From positions 62,001-126,000 of the forward strand of contig DJVB01000049.1 in assembly GCA_002440745.1 (NCBI GenBank): a DNA stretch of 64,000 nucleotides, given 5' to 3'. This DNA comes from Bacteroidales bacterium UBA6267 (lineage in GTDB: Bacteria; Bacteroidota; Bacteroidia; Bacteroidales; UBA1556). The position numbers and the translations under genes are program-made. Numbering within the stretch: the first letter of the stretch is position 1; every line of letters begins with the position of its first letter. Below are positions 54,400 to 63,598 of the stretch, one piece after another. A model generated the notes under the pieces. That model saw nothing but the letters and a program-made list of their open reading frames with translations. It had not been told where the DNA came from and did not search any database.

Positions 54400-54475
54400 G
54401 AATATTTTTTTGAATTACAAGCCTTTAAAAAACCAACTCAGCAATTTTATTTTAACTACACGCAGGCAAGAAAAA

Positions 54476-55537
54476 CTAAGGTCTCAATTTCACCTGCAAA
54501 ATTGCGGGTTGATGATCGGAATATTTAAAGTTCAATCGAATATTTTTCACACTAATCAACTCAATATTAGGTGATAACAAATAAAAGTCGATAACTGTTG
54601 TCGGGGTAAGTTTCGGTTGATAAGGTATATGATTTCGGCGATTTGTGGGTTCAGTGTTGTCGTAAGCCCAGCGCCAACCTATTAAAAAGTCCTCAGAAAT
54701 ATCCATTCGACTGATATTATCCATGGAATCCACTGCAAAATTCGGTTGAAAATTTGGCGGACACTGATTCCAATCGCCACCAACAATCACAAAACTTCCC
54801 TTATGGAATTCTTCATTAAGGAAAGTTGAAAGCTGATCCATTTGTCTTTTTCTCAAACTACCATCGTCGTAGGCCGAATTGTGCGTATTGACCACCACCA
54901 ATTCTTTACCTGTAGAAAGAAAATAACGATTCACCAAAAAGGCTCGGTCCAACATAAAAACGCCTGTTGGCCACGAAAAATTCCCCTCGAAGCTATGACG
55001 CATGACCTCAAAAGGCTCATAACGACTCAACGTGAAAACGCCACTTAAGACCGTTCCCATAGGTTTTGAAATGGGCATCGGCACAAAAGGTACTTGATAA
55101 TTCACGCCAAAAGACGAATGATAATCCGAAAATTTTTCAGAAATTTCTGCAGGTTGATTCGTAAACCAACTACGCCGACTTGAACTATCAACTTCCTGTA
55201 GCAGAATAAAATCCGCATCAGGATAATTGGAAAGAAAATCTTTAATTCCATCTAAATTATTTCGAACAGTAGCTTCATCAGGATAGACTTTTGTGCCGCC
55301 GCTATAAAAAAAATCCATTTCTGCATTTAATCCGGCATAGCCAATATTCCAATCGACAAAAGTCAACACTAAGCCGGAGCTATCGATGTCAATCAACTTT
55401 GCATGAGGATTTTCATTAACTAATTCTATTGGTTTAGGTTTATAATCCATTGCCGTAGAATAAATTAGAAAGGCAATAAGCATCAGCAAAAGAAAGCCAA
55501 TAAAAAAGGACAAATACTTAATAATAGTTTTAATCAT
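54476..55537 (-). CDS. Endonuclease/exonuclease/phosphatase-fold protein, membrane anchored
   Basis: A 353-residue protein with an N-terminal membrane helix (about 8-28) and an EEP domain in the envelope. Family motifs: FVDWNIGY (N in the metal site), LLQEVDSSSRR (catalytic Glu), VVNTHNSAYDDG, GGDWNQCPP (D, N) and the terminal SDHQPA (D-H pair). Members hydrolyse phosphodiesters in DNA, RNA or lipid head groups; the anchor makes cytosolic DNA repair unlikely. Substrate unknown. It lies 27 bases after the MBL hydrolase gene on the same strand. Confidence 0.9.
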   Translation of the reverse strand: MIKTIIKYLSFFIGFLLLMLIAFLIYSTAMDYKPKPIELVNENPHAKLIDIDSSGLVLTFVDWNIGYAGLNAEMDFFYSGGTKVYPDEATVRNNLDGIKDFLSNYPDADFILLQEVDSSSRRSWFTNQPAEISEKFSDYHSSFGVNYQVPFVPMPISKPMGTVLSGVFTLSRYEPFEVMRHSFEGNFSWPTGVFMLDRAFLVNRYFLSTGKELVVVNTHNSAYDDGSLRKRQMDQLSTFLNEEFHKGSFVIVGGDWNQCPPNFQPNFAVDSMDNISRMDISEDFLIGWRWAYDNTEPTNRRNHIPYQPKLTPTTVIDFYLLSPNIELISVKNIRLNFKYSDHQPAILQVKLRP

Positions 55538-55564
55538 AACAAAAAAATCAAAATTTCGACTCGC

Positions 55565-56206
55565 TCACACATTGAAAAACGGATTATATCTTTTCTCAAA
55601 ACTAATACTTGTGGATGGACCATGACCCGGAAAAACGATGGTGTCGTCTGGTAGTGAATAGAGTTTTCGGCGAATGCTATGCTCCAAAGTAGAAAAATCG
55701 CCTGTTTCTAAATCAGTTCGCCCAACTCCTTGCCGGAAAAGCACATCACCTGAAAATAAAACCGCTGCCTTTTCAAAATAAAAACACAAACTTCCATCTA
55801 CATGACCGGGCGTGTAAATGCAGCTCCCCATCAAACTTCCAAATGTTATTTGATGCGATTCGTCAATATACTCAATTTTCTCAGGGTTTTGGTCATAAGA
55901 AAATCCCAAAGAGGCAGCATATTCACTCGCTTTATCGAACAAAAAGCCTCCTTGCGGATGCGCTTTTACAGGTAAATCGAAATAGTTAGATAAAAAATTT
56001 GCACCCAAAATATGATCAATATGCAAATGAGTAAGGTACAAACCTTCAATTTTAAGACTCTTGTTTTGGATAAAACTCAATAACTGTTGGTTTTCATCGT
56101 TAGTGCTATTGCCCGAATCTATGATGATACCGGACAAACTTTCATCCCAAAGAATATAGGTATTAACACCAAAGGGATTGAATTGAAATGATTTAACTTC
56201 TAACAT
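55565..56206 (-). CDS. MBL-fold hydrolase (glyoxalase II / YcbL-like)
   Basis: A 213-residue metallo-beta-lactamase-fold protein with HLHIDH (the HxHxDH metal motif), GHVDGSLCFY (metal-binding His), FSGDVLFRQGVGRTDL (Asp bridge) and VFPGHGPSTS (His). This order fits small YcbL-like hydroxyacylglutathione hydrolase relatives. The frame is open to 56254, but the ATG at 56206 (MLEVKSFQFNPFGVNTYIL) begins the fold exactly. It likely hydrolyses a thioester in the cytoplasm. Confidence 0.9.
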   Translation of the reverse strand: MLEVKSFQFNPFGVNTYILWDESLSGIIIDSGNSTNDENQQLLSFIQNKSLKIEGLYLTHLHIDHILGANFLSNYFDLPVKAHPQGGFLFDKASEYAASLGFSYDQNPEKIEYIDESHQITFGSLMGSCIYTPGHVDGSLCFYFEKAAVLFSGDVLFRQGVGRTDLETGDFSTLEHSIRRKLYSLPDDTIVFPGHGPSTSISFEKRYNPFFNV

Positions 56207-56267
56207 AATTTCACATAATTGAAAATCAAACATAATAAATGATAGGCAGCACACGACATAATATTAT

Positions 56268-56275
56268 TATTTTTG
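56268..56275 (+). promoter_or_regulatory. Candidate -7 box of the propeller-barrel gene
   Basis: TATTTTTG matches TAnnTTTG, 68 bases before the ATG at 56336 and about 43 before the TTG at 56318. Confidence 0.5.
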
Positions 56276-56335
56276 CCACTTCAATTTCGCGGATGATTTT
56301 TCCTGAAAGCGAATAATTTGAAAAACAATACCTTC

Positions 56336-59300
56336 ATGAGTCGATTCTTTACCAAAAATAACGAACTATTTTTTACCGGCATTTTACGGAAGGTGCTAAT
56401 ATTCATGTTATTAACTTGCACAACTCTCACAAAAGCCCAATTCTATAATGGCTCACAGATGAGTTTTGGGAAAAACCGCATTCAAACGGACGATGAACGA
56501 ACATGGACCTATTTCCGCTTCAAGCAATTCGACACCTATTTTTATAATGAGGGAAGAGCCATAGCAATCTACGCTTCATCTTATGCCGATAGCGAAATTA
56601 AAAGGATGACAAAATTTTTGGATTATGGCTTGGAAGAAAAAATCAACTTTATTGTTTTCAATGACCTTTCCGACCTAAAAGAAACCAATATAGGTCTGCT
56701 AACCAACGAACAATATAATATTGGAGGTGAAACCCATATAATTGACAATAAGGTGTTTATATATTTCGGCGGAGATCATCCTGAATTTGAAACTCAAATA
56801 TCCAAAGGAATTGCAAAGGTTTTTTTGAATCAAATTTTTTATGGAGGCTCATTTGGCAGCACTTTGAAAAACTCCATACTCCTTTCATTTCCAAAATGGT
56901 ACACCGAAGGTTTCATTTCATTCATGTCAGAAAATTGGAGCACCGAAATCGACTCCAAAGTCCGAGATGGTTTTCTCTCAGGGCGTTATCGCGATTTCAA
57001 ACATCTTTCGGCTGAGGAGCAAAAATGGGTTGGTCATAGTTTGTGGAATTATATCAACGAGAAGTATGGCCGCCGCGCACTTACGGATGTGCTATTTTTA
57101 GCGAAAATAAATCGCAATATCGAGAGTGGTTTTGTTTATGTTTTAGGAATCAGTTATTTAGGACTTATCGACGAATGGTATGAATATTATCAATCGAGAT
57201 ATGTAGCCGAGCTAACCAAAGGTTTTAGCAATCCGGAAAACCCAATCTTTAAGCGCTATTCTTCTAAGAAAAAAATCACAACAGCCAGTTTGAATGCAGA
57301 TGGAAACTATTTGGCCTACGTTGAAAATCAAATTGGTAAAGTCAAGCTTAAAACTATTGATCTTCAAAAAGGTAAGGTGAAAAAAGTTCATAAATTCGGA
57401 TATAAATTGGATGAAAAAGTGGATTATTCCTATCCCGTAATCGCTTGGTCGCCAAATGCCAATTACTTGAGCTATGTGATTGAAAAACAAGGAGATTTAA
57501 TACTAATTCATTACGATTTAAAGAAAAAGAAAAAAACAAAGAAGTTCTTAAATGCCTTTGACAAAGTTTTATCCATGTCGTATAATTCGCGTGGAAATCA
57601 ACTTGTTATGTCGGCGGTTGTGAAAGGGCAATCCGATATTTATGTTTATAATATTGGTTCAAATACGTATCAACAAATCACTAAAGATATTTTTGATGAC
57701 GAAAATCCGGTTTTTGTTAATAAAGACAATGCTATCTTATTTTCTTCCAACAGATTAGACGACACATTAAGATTTGATGTGGAAACTGGAAAAAACGTAA
57801 TTATCGACACAATCCGAGGAAAAGATGATGCCGATATCTTTTTCTACGATTTACAAAAACGACATAAAGTATTGAAACGCGTTACAAATACCTCAGGTGT
57901 TGACGAGAAAATGCCTGAATATTTGAGTTATAATAAATTTACATGGCTTTCCAACGAATCGGGCGTTTTTAATCGGATTGTTGGCAAATTCGACTCGGCC
58001 ATTGCCTACATTGATACCGTAGTGCACTATGCTCATTTTGCTAAATCTTACCCAACCACAACTTATATCAACGACATTAAACTGCACGATATCAATGTAG
58101 AAGCTTCAAAATCAGTAGAGATAATTCCCCAGAAAGGGCGTGATTTCATTTATATCAAAGAGATAAAAGGAAATGAAAGTTTTGAAAAAACAGAGACCAT
58201 TTACACAAGTTATCGAGAAGATTTGTTAAAAAAACAAGCTGCAATAAAACCTGCAAAGAGTCCAAGAGACGAAACTAAGAAATCGGATACGACTTCCACA
58301 GAAATTCCTCCAGCTTCGCCCGACCGAAAGAAGTTTAAGGTTATTTATATCGGTGAATCTTCAGATACCACTTCAATCATTTCGGATAAGACTAACACTC
58401 CAATTGAGAATAAGGTAATTGAACAGCCACTAACAACAAAACAAACAAGTGAGCAACTGTATCGAACAAAGAATTATGAAATTCAATTCTCAATAACAGA
58501 ATTAGTTAGCCAAATGGATTTTAGCTATATGAACCTTTCCTATCAGCCGTTTGTAAATTCCGGAACGCCTGTTTTCAATAATCAGGGATTTGCGGCATTG
58601 ATGAAATTTGGCATTATGGATTTGATGGAAGACTATCGAATTGTGGCCGGAGTCAATGTTTCGCCAACCTTTCAAGAGAATGAATACTTGCTGAGTTTTA
58701 CAAATTTAAAAAAACGGCTTGACAAGGAATATACGTTTCACCGCATGATTCTAACTTCGACTAACGAGAAAGGATATGTTTATAACTATGTTCATGAGGG
58801 CTTTGTAAAATTAAGTTGGCCATTCGACAATGTTCGTTCGGTGCGCACAACCTTCAATGTTCGCAACGACTACAAAGTTCAAAAGGCAATTGACCATATT
58901 TCGATAATTGAGCCTGACGTATCCGAATATCGCGTTGGGATGAAGATGGAATACGTTTTTGATAACACGCGAAACCCAGCACTGAATATTCATTTAGGAA
59001 CCCGTTATAAACTTTTTGCAGAGTATTTTCAACCCGTTTCAAGTTTATCAGATCAGACAATAATCTTAGGCTTAGACTATCGAAAATACATTCCTTTAAT
59101 CGGAAATTTTATCTGGGCCAATCGGTTTGCAGCATCTACTTCGCTTGGAACTCAACGCCTAATGTATTATCTTGGCGCTGTGGATAATTGGATGTTTCCT
59201 TCATTCAACAATAATATTCAAGTAGATCAAACTCAGGATTATATTTATCAGACCACAGCCACAAATCTGCGTGGTTTTCAACAAAATATCCGCAATGGAA

Positions 59301-59659
59301 ACAGTTTTTTTGTGTTAAACAGCGAACTTCGGCTCCCTCCTTTTGCACTATTTGGAAAGCGTCCTGTAAAGTCCGACTTCTTAGCAAATTTCCAGATTGT
59401 AGGCTTTTTTGACATCGGAACAGCGTGGAGTGGTCCGAATCCATTTTCCGACTCTAATTCACTTTTCCGACAAGAGTTTTACCAAAAACCTATTAATGTG
59501 ATTGTTATTAACCAAAACGACCCACTTGTTGCAGGTTATGGATTCGGCTTGCGTTCTAGAATTTTCGGTTATTTTGTAAGAGCTGATTGGGCTTGGGGCA
59601 TTCAAAACGGTTATCGTCAAAAAGCACAATTCTACTTATCTTTAAGTCTTGATTTTTAA
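56336..59659 (+). CDS. Very large outer-membrane protein with propeller and barrel
   Basis: A 1107-residue exported protein from ATG 56336 (an upstream TTG at 56318 adds six residues). After a signal (LLTCTTLTKAQ) comes a peptidase-MA-like region (about 30-300) that keeps the KWYTEGFISFM stretch but has no HExxH, so it is probably inactive. Next, PD40/WD-like repeats form a propeller (ITTASLNADGNYLAYVENQIGK, PVIAWSPNANYLSYV, VLSMSYNSRGNQLVMSA), then a Lys/Thr-rich linker, then a beta-barrel (about 730-1107) ending LSLDF, like BamA-type or surface-antigen barrels. Large proteins of this kind are common in Bacteroidota; function unknown. Confidence 0.82.
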   Translation: MSRFFTKNNELFFTGILRKVLIFMLLTCTTLTKAQFYNGSQMSFGKNRIQTDDERTWTYFRFKQFDTYFYNEGRAIAIYASSYADSEIKRMTKFLDYGLEEKINFIVFNDLSDLKETNIGLLTNEQYNIGGETHIIDNKVFIYFGGDHPEFETQISKGIAKVFLNQIFYGGSFGSTLKNSILLSFPKWYTEGFISFMSENWSTEIDSKVRDGFLSGRYRDFKHLSAEEQKWVGHSLWNYINEKYGRRALTDVLFLAKINRNIESGFVYVLGISYLGLIDEWYEYYQSRYVAELTKGFSNPENPIFKRYSSKKKITTASLNADGNYLAYVENQIGKVKLKTIDLQKGKVKKVHKFGYKLDEKVDYSYPVIAWSPNANYLSYVIEKQGDLILIHYDLKKKKKTKKFLNAFDKVLSMSYNSRGNQLVMSAVVKGQSDIYVYNIGSNTYQQITKDIFDDENPVFVNKDNAILFSSNRLDDTLRFDVETGKNVIIDTIRGKDDADIFFYDLQKRHKVLKRVTNTSGVDEKMPEYLSYNKFTWLSNESGVFNRIVGKFDSAIAYIDTVVHYAHFAKSYPTTTYINDIKLHDINVEASKSVEIIPQKGRDFIYIKEIKGNESFEKTETIYTSYREDLLKKQAAIKPAKSPRDETKKSDTTSTEIPPASPDRKKFKVIYIGESSDTTSIISDKTNTPIENKVIEQPLTTKQTSEQLYRTKNYEIQFSITELVSQMDFSYMNLSYQPFVNSGTPVFNNQGFAALMKFGIMDLMEDYRIVAGVNVSPTFQENEYLLSFTNLKKRLDKEYTFHRMILTSTNEKGYVYNYVHEGFVKLSWPFDNVRSVRTTFNVRNDYKVQKAIDHISIIEPDVSEYRVGMKMEYVFDNTRNPALNIHLGTRYKLFAEYFQPVSSLSDQTIILGLDYRKYIPLIGNFIWANRFAASTSLGTQRLMYYLGAVDNWMFPSFNNNIQVDQTQDYIYQTTATNLRGFQQNIRNGNSFFVLNSELRLPPFALFGKRPVKSDFLANFQIVGFFDIGTAWSGPNPFSDSNSLFRQEFYQKPINVIVINQNDPLVAGYGFGLRSRIFGYFVRADWAWGIQNGYRQKAQFYLSLSLDF

Positions 59660-59667
59660 TTTAAATT

Positions 59668-60036
59668 ATGAATACATACACCTTTTTAATGCTCCTCCTC
59701 ATTGGACTCTCAGCCGGAATGTTGGGAGGTATTGCAGGTGTCGGCGGTGGAATTATTGTGATTCCGGCATTAATTTATCTTTTAGGACAAAGTCAATTTG
59801 AAGCACAAGGAACAAGTTTGGCTATGATGATTCCTCCAATCGGCATTTTAGCCGCCTATAACTACTACCAAAAAGGCTATATTAATTGGCAATACGCTTT
59901 AGTTTTAGCCGTCTTTTTCTTTATTGGCGGTTGGATTGGTTCGAAGCTTATTTTACAGGTTCCACAAGAGATTGTAAAAAAAATGTTTGCCGTAATCTTG
60001 TTGTTTGTTGCAATTAAAATGTTAATATCTAAGTAA
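59668..60036 (+). CDS. Half-size TauE/SafE (TSUP) membrane protein
   Basis: A 122-residue inner-membrane protein with four hydrophobic helices. GMLGGIAGVGGGIIVIPALIYLLG is the TauE/SafE repeat signature (G-x-G-G-G-x-x-x-x-P). Full members (about 240-270 residues) carry two such repeats and export sulfite, sulfoacetate or related anions; this one has one, so it would have to dimerise. It starts eight bases after the large outer-membrane gene and ends two bases before the M20 gene. Confidence 0.88.
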   Translation: MNTYTFLMLLLIGLSAGMLGGIAGVGGGIIVIPALIYLLGQSQFEAQGTSLAMMIPPIGILAAYNYYQKGYINWQYALVLAVFFFIGGWIGSKLILQVPQEIVKKMFAVILLFVAIKMLISK

Positions 60037-60038
60037 AT

Positions 60039-61235
60039 ATGTCGATTATAAAAAAACGAATAGAACAATTTTCACGCATTTATCATTCAGAAGTAGTTGC
60101 CATTAGACGCTATATACACGCCAACCCGGAGCTTTCATTTCAAGAAACAAATACAGCCGCTTTCATTTGTCGCAAATTAGATGAATATGGCATTCCTTAT
60201 CAATCGGGTATTGCGAAAACAGGCATTGTTGGACTAATTGAAGGAAAGCGAAAAGACAAGGTGATTGCCCTTCGAGCCGACATGGATGCACTTCCCATAA
60301 CGGAGCTCAATGATGTCCCATATAAATCTAAAAATGAAGGTGTTATGCACGCATGTGGCCACGATGCTCATATTGCGGTTTTGCTTGGTGCTGCCCGAAT
60401 TTTGAACGAAATGAAAGAATACTTAGATGGAACAGTTAAGTTGATTTTTCAACCCTCGGAGGAATCTTTTCCAGGTGGAGCTAAGGCAATGATTGAAGAA
60501 GGGGTTTTACATAATCCGGAAGTTGCACACGTAATCGGTGAACATGTTTTGCCAACTTTAGATGCAGGGAAAATAGGTTTTAGGCCGGGCATGTACATGG
60601 CCTCCACAGATGAGATTTATATAACAGTTTTTGGCAAAGGGGGACACGGTGCCACTCCCGACTTAAATATCGACCCTGTGGTCATCGCTTCCCATATTTT
60701 AATTTCGCTTCAGCAGATAGTTAGCCGACAAGCTAATCCTACTATTCCAACAGTTCTTAGCTTTGGACGAGTGATAGCTGACGGTCGCACCAATATCATT
60801 CCCGACAAAGTAATCATGGAGGGGACTTTGCGTACATTTGATGAAAATTGGAGAAAAAAAGCTCATCAAAAAATTGAAGAAATCGCCACCAACACCGCTC
60901 AAGCTTTTGGCGGAAAATGCGAAATCCATATTGCTCATGGTTATCCTTTTGTGGAAAATCATCCCAATCTTACAGCAAGATTAAAACGTTACGCTATAGA
61001 GTTTTTAGGCCCACGCAAAGTAGTTGACCTCGACATGCGTATGACTGCCGAAGATTTTGCCTATTTCACTCAAGCTCTACCGTCCGTTTTTTACCGTTTG
61101 GGAACCAAAACTAAAAAGAAAGAAGTAACCAATTTGCATACAGCTCAATTCGATATCGACGAAGAATCGCTGCATATTGGAATGGGTGTTATGGCATATA
61201 TGGCCTATCGTCAATTGGAAGAAATGATAGATTAA
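60039..61235 (+). CDS. M20 amidohydrolase
   Basis: A 398-residue metallo-aminoacylase/hippurate-hydrolase-like enzyme of the cytoplasm. Metal-binding signature HACGHDAHIAVLLGAARIL, RADMDALPITE, FQPSEESFPGGAKAMIEEG (catalytic Glu) and the dimerisation domain with GKGGHGATPD are in place; the closing M..EDFAYFTQALPSVFYRLG region gives the last metal His-type contact. It releases amino acids from N-acyl or N-benzoyl derivatives. It is the third gene of the tight block following 59668. Exact substrate not predictable. Confidence 0.92.
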   Translation: MSIIKKRIEQFSRIYHSEVVAIRRYIHANPELSFQETNTAAFICRKLDEYGIPYQSGIAKTGIVGLIEGKRKDKVIALRADMDALPITELNDVPYKSKNEGVMHACGHDAHIAVLLGAARILNEMKEYLDGTVKLIFQPSEESFPGGAKAMIEEGVLHNPEVAHVIGEHVLPTLDAGKIGFRPGMYMASTDEIYITVFGKGGHGATPDLNIDPVVIASHILISLQQIVSRQANPTIPTVLSFGRVIADGRTNIIPDKVIMEGTLRTFDENWRKKAHQKIEEIATNTAQAFGGKCEIHIAHGYPFVENHPNLTARLKRYAIEFLGPRKVVDLDMRMTAEDFAYFTQALPSVFYRLGTKTKKKEVTNLHTAQFDIDEESLHIGMGVMAYMAYRQLEEMID

Positions 61236-61276
61236 TTTACTATCAAACACAACTTTTCTTTTAAAAGCAACTTTAG

Positions 61277-61314
61277 TATTAATTTTTTGTCATATTTTTG
61301 TCAATTAATACTTT
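61277..61314. promoter_or_regulatory. Inverted repeat around the promoter of the CHU_C protein
   Basis: AGTATTAATT (61277-61286) and AATTAATACT (61305-61314) are exact inverted repeats, 18 bases apart. The TAnnTTTG box TATTTTTG (61295-61302) lies between them, 54 bases before the ATG at 61356. It may be an operator. Confidence 0.45.
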
Positions 61315-61355
61315 GAGTCGATTGATTCACTTCGTTTTTCTAAAACCATAAATCC

Positions 61356-63596
61356 ATGACCAAACACAGGGCGGTTTTTTTCAGCCTTATTATTATTTCC
61401 TTTTTGGAAGTTAATAGTCAGGTACCGCTAAAATGGTACTTTGGGCAATATGCTGCTTTGGATTTAAGCATGAGTCTGACTCCACTACCATTTAGCGGCA
61501 GCCAAATGAATACACCTGCGGGTTGCGCCGTATCGCCGGATGGGAAATTATATACTAATGGCGAATACGTCTGGGGAGCTGGCGGACTTTTGAATCCACC
61601 GGGCAGTTCACTTAACGGCAACATGCTGTCCACCCAGTCTGCAGTGATTGTTGATATGTATTACGCTGATTCCATTTTAATTTTCACAACAGATGCACAA
61701 GGAGGCAATAAAGGGTTTAATATGCACATCCTTTCGTCTAAACCGGTCGCAGGATTAAATAAAATATTGCAACAGGATATAAAACTTTTAAACCGCTCCG
61801 CAGAGAAAATAGCTGTGGCTCAACATTGTAATAAATCAAGCTATTGGGTTATTACTCATGGATGGAATAATGATAAGTTTTATGCTTACCATGTAGGAAG
61901 AAAAAAAATTGACACCGTTCCGGTCGTATCGCAGATTGGCTCCATTTATACCGGCAATGCGCTTAATGCATCAGGGTACATGAAAGCAAGTTTTCAGTCG
62001 GACAAGATTGCATCAGTAATAACGGGAATGGGAAGAGTAGAACTATTTAAGTTTGATTACCTTAGCGGCAATCTTTCCGACCCAATTTACATCGAAAATA
62101 TCCCAAACGCTTACGGGGTGGAGTTCGATATTCACGGAAATGTTTTGTATGTTTCATCTCTTTCGGGTAAGGTATATCAGTTCGATGTAAGCAATTGGAA
62201 TCAGTCCATTATAAACGCATCCAAATATACTGTGGTCAATGATGTAGCACTCACAGGAGCTCTGCAACGAAATCCGGTTCTTGATATTATCTATTTATCT
62301 AAAGATAATAGTAATTTTCTGGCAGCCATAAATTTACCCTATATTTTAGGTTCCGGATGTAATTTTGTGCCCAACGCTGTTTATCTTAATGGAGCCAAAT
62401 GTGAAGCAGGTTTGCCTCCGGTTTTCCCGGAGCATAGAGTTTTTAAGATTGGTGATTTGGGTTGCTGCTTAGGCGATACGACACAGTTTAGCCTTCTTAA
62501 TATTGCAAATCAGTTCGATAGTCTTTTTTGGGATTTCGGCGACACTACCACCCTTAACGATACTTCAACGGCGCTCACTCCGAATTATGTTTATCCCCAA
62601 AGAGGCAATTATGAGTACCAAGTAATTGTTTATCACTGCAATTCAGCGGATACACTTAGAAATGTAGTATTTGTAGAAACCCCACCGATTGTAGAGCTTG
62701 GAGCTGACACTTCGGTTTGCGAAAGCCTTGGCGCACAGATAATTGCAGATTTAGATGGCGGTGCTCCTGATTATTGCCAGTGGCATGATGGCATTTATAG
62801 TATGTCTCATCCCATTATTGATACCGGTCTGTATTGGATCAAAGCTGAAAACAAATGTGGAATTGACTACGATTCGGTGATAATAAAGGACATCTTCCCC
62901 GCTCCGAAGTTCTCGCTACCAAACGACACCACACTTTGCGCAGGCGATTCGTTACTGCTAATTTCCCCTTTCGACACTACTTTTACCAGCATCTGGAATG
63001 ACTCCTCTTACAGTTCTGATTTGATGATTAAAGAACCTTCCATTTCATTTTTAACTGTTGTTGATTCGAATAATTGCAGCTGGAAAGACGATATTATTGT
63101 CGAATACGACTCATTTCCAAATCCAAATTTGGGAAGCGACACCATCATCTGTATCGGAAAATCCATAATATTTAACGGCCAATACCCGGGACATCAAATC
63201 TGGAATAACGGTTCCACAAGCGACAACTTAACAGTTAATGAATCAGGTGTGTATGTCGTTTCTGTGACTAACGCTTGTGGCACTAATGCCGACTCAGTTA
63301 CAGTTACATTTGAACCCTGTGAACAAATTATATGGGTTCCCAACGCATTCACACCAAATGGCGATTTGCTTAATGATGTTTTTAAACCCTATCTTGAAAA
63401 TGTGAACTCCTATCAATTACTGATTTACAACCGATTTGGCCAGCTCCTATTTACTTCCAACGATATAGGGAAAGGATGGGATGGCAAATTTGAAGGGGCA
63501 TTAGTGCCGGTAGGAGTTTATGTTTGGAAAATAACTTTTAAAGACTACTTAAATGTTAAATATGAAAAATACGGCTTCGTAACTCTAATTCTCTAA
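61356..63596 (+). CDS. Secreted protein with PKD domain and CHU_C (type B) T9SS sorting domain
   Basis: A 746-residue exported protein. Signal peptide, then a seven-bladed-like beta domain of unknown type (about 25-350, with GCAVSPDGKLYTNGEY), a PKD domain (FWDFGDTT...PNYVYPQRGNYEYQVIVYHC, about 390-445), repeated Ig-like segments built on LGADTSVCE, LPNDTTLCAGDSLLL and LGSDTIICIG, and a gliding-motility type B sorting domain (WVPNAFTPNGDLLNDVFKPY to the end). Such proteins are secreted by T9SS and often form adhesive surface filaments. The palindrome upstream may regulate it. Confidence 0.88.
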   Translation: MTKHRAVFFSLIIISFLEVNSQVPLKWYFGQYAALDLSMSLTPLPFSGSQMNTPAGCAVSPDGKLYTNGEYVWGAGGLLNPPGSSLNGNMLSTQSAVIVDMYYADSILIFTTDAQGGNKGFNMHILSSKPVAGLNKILQQDIKLLNRSAEKIAVAQHCNKSSYWVITHGWNNDKFYAYHVGRKKIDTVPVVSQIGSIYTGNALNASGYMKASFQSDKIASVITGMGRVELFKFDYLSGNLSDPIYIENIPNAYGVEFDIHGNVLYVSSLSGKVYQFDVSNWNQSIINASKYTVVNDVALTGALQRNPVLDIIYLSKDNSNFLAAINLPYILGSGCNFVPNAVYLNGAKCEAGLPPVFPEHRVFKIGDLGCCLGDTTQFSLLNIANQFDSLFWDFGDTTTLNDTSTALTPNYVYPQRGNYEYQVIVYHCNSADTLRNVVFVETPPIVELGADTSVCESLGAQIIADLDGGAPDYCQWHDGIYSMSHPIIDTGLYWIKAENKCGIDYDSVIIKDIFPAPKFSLPNDTTLCAGDSLLLISPFDTTFTSIWNDSSYSSDLMIKEPSISFLTVVDSNNCSWKDDIIVEYDSFPNPNLGSDTIICIGKSIIFNGQYPGHQIWNNGSTSDNLTVNESGVYVVSVTNACGTNADSVTVTFEPCEQIIWVPNAFTPNGDLLNDVFKPYLENVNSYQLLIYNRFGQLLFTSNDIGKGWDGKFEGALVPVGVYVWKITFKDYLNVKYEKYGFVTLIL

Positions 63597-63598
63597 TA

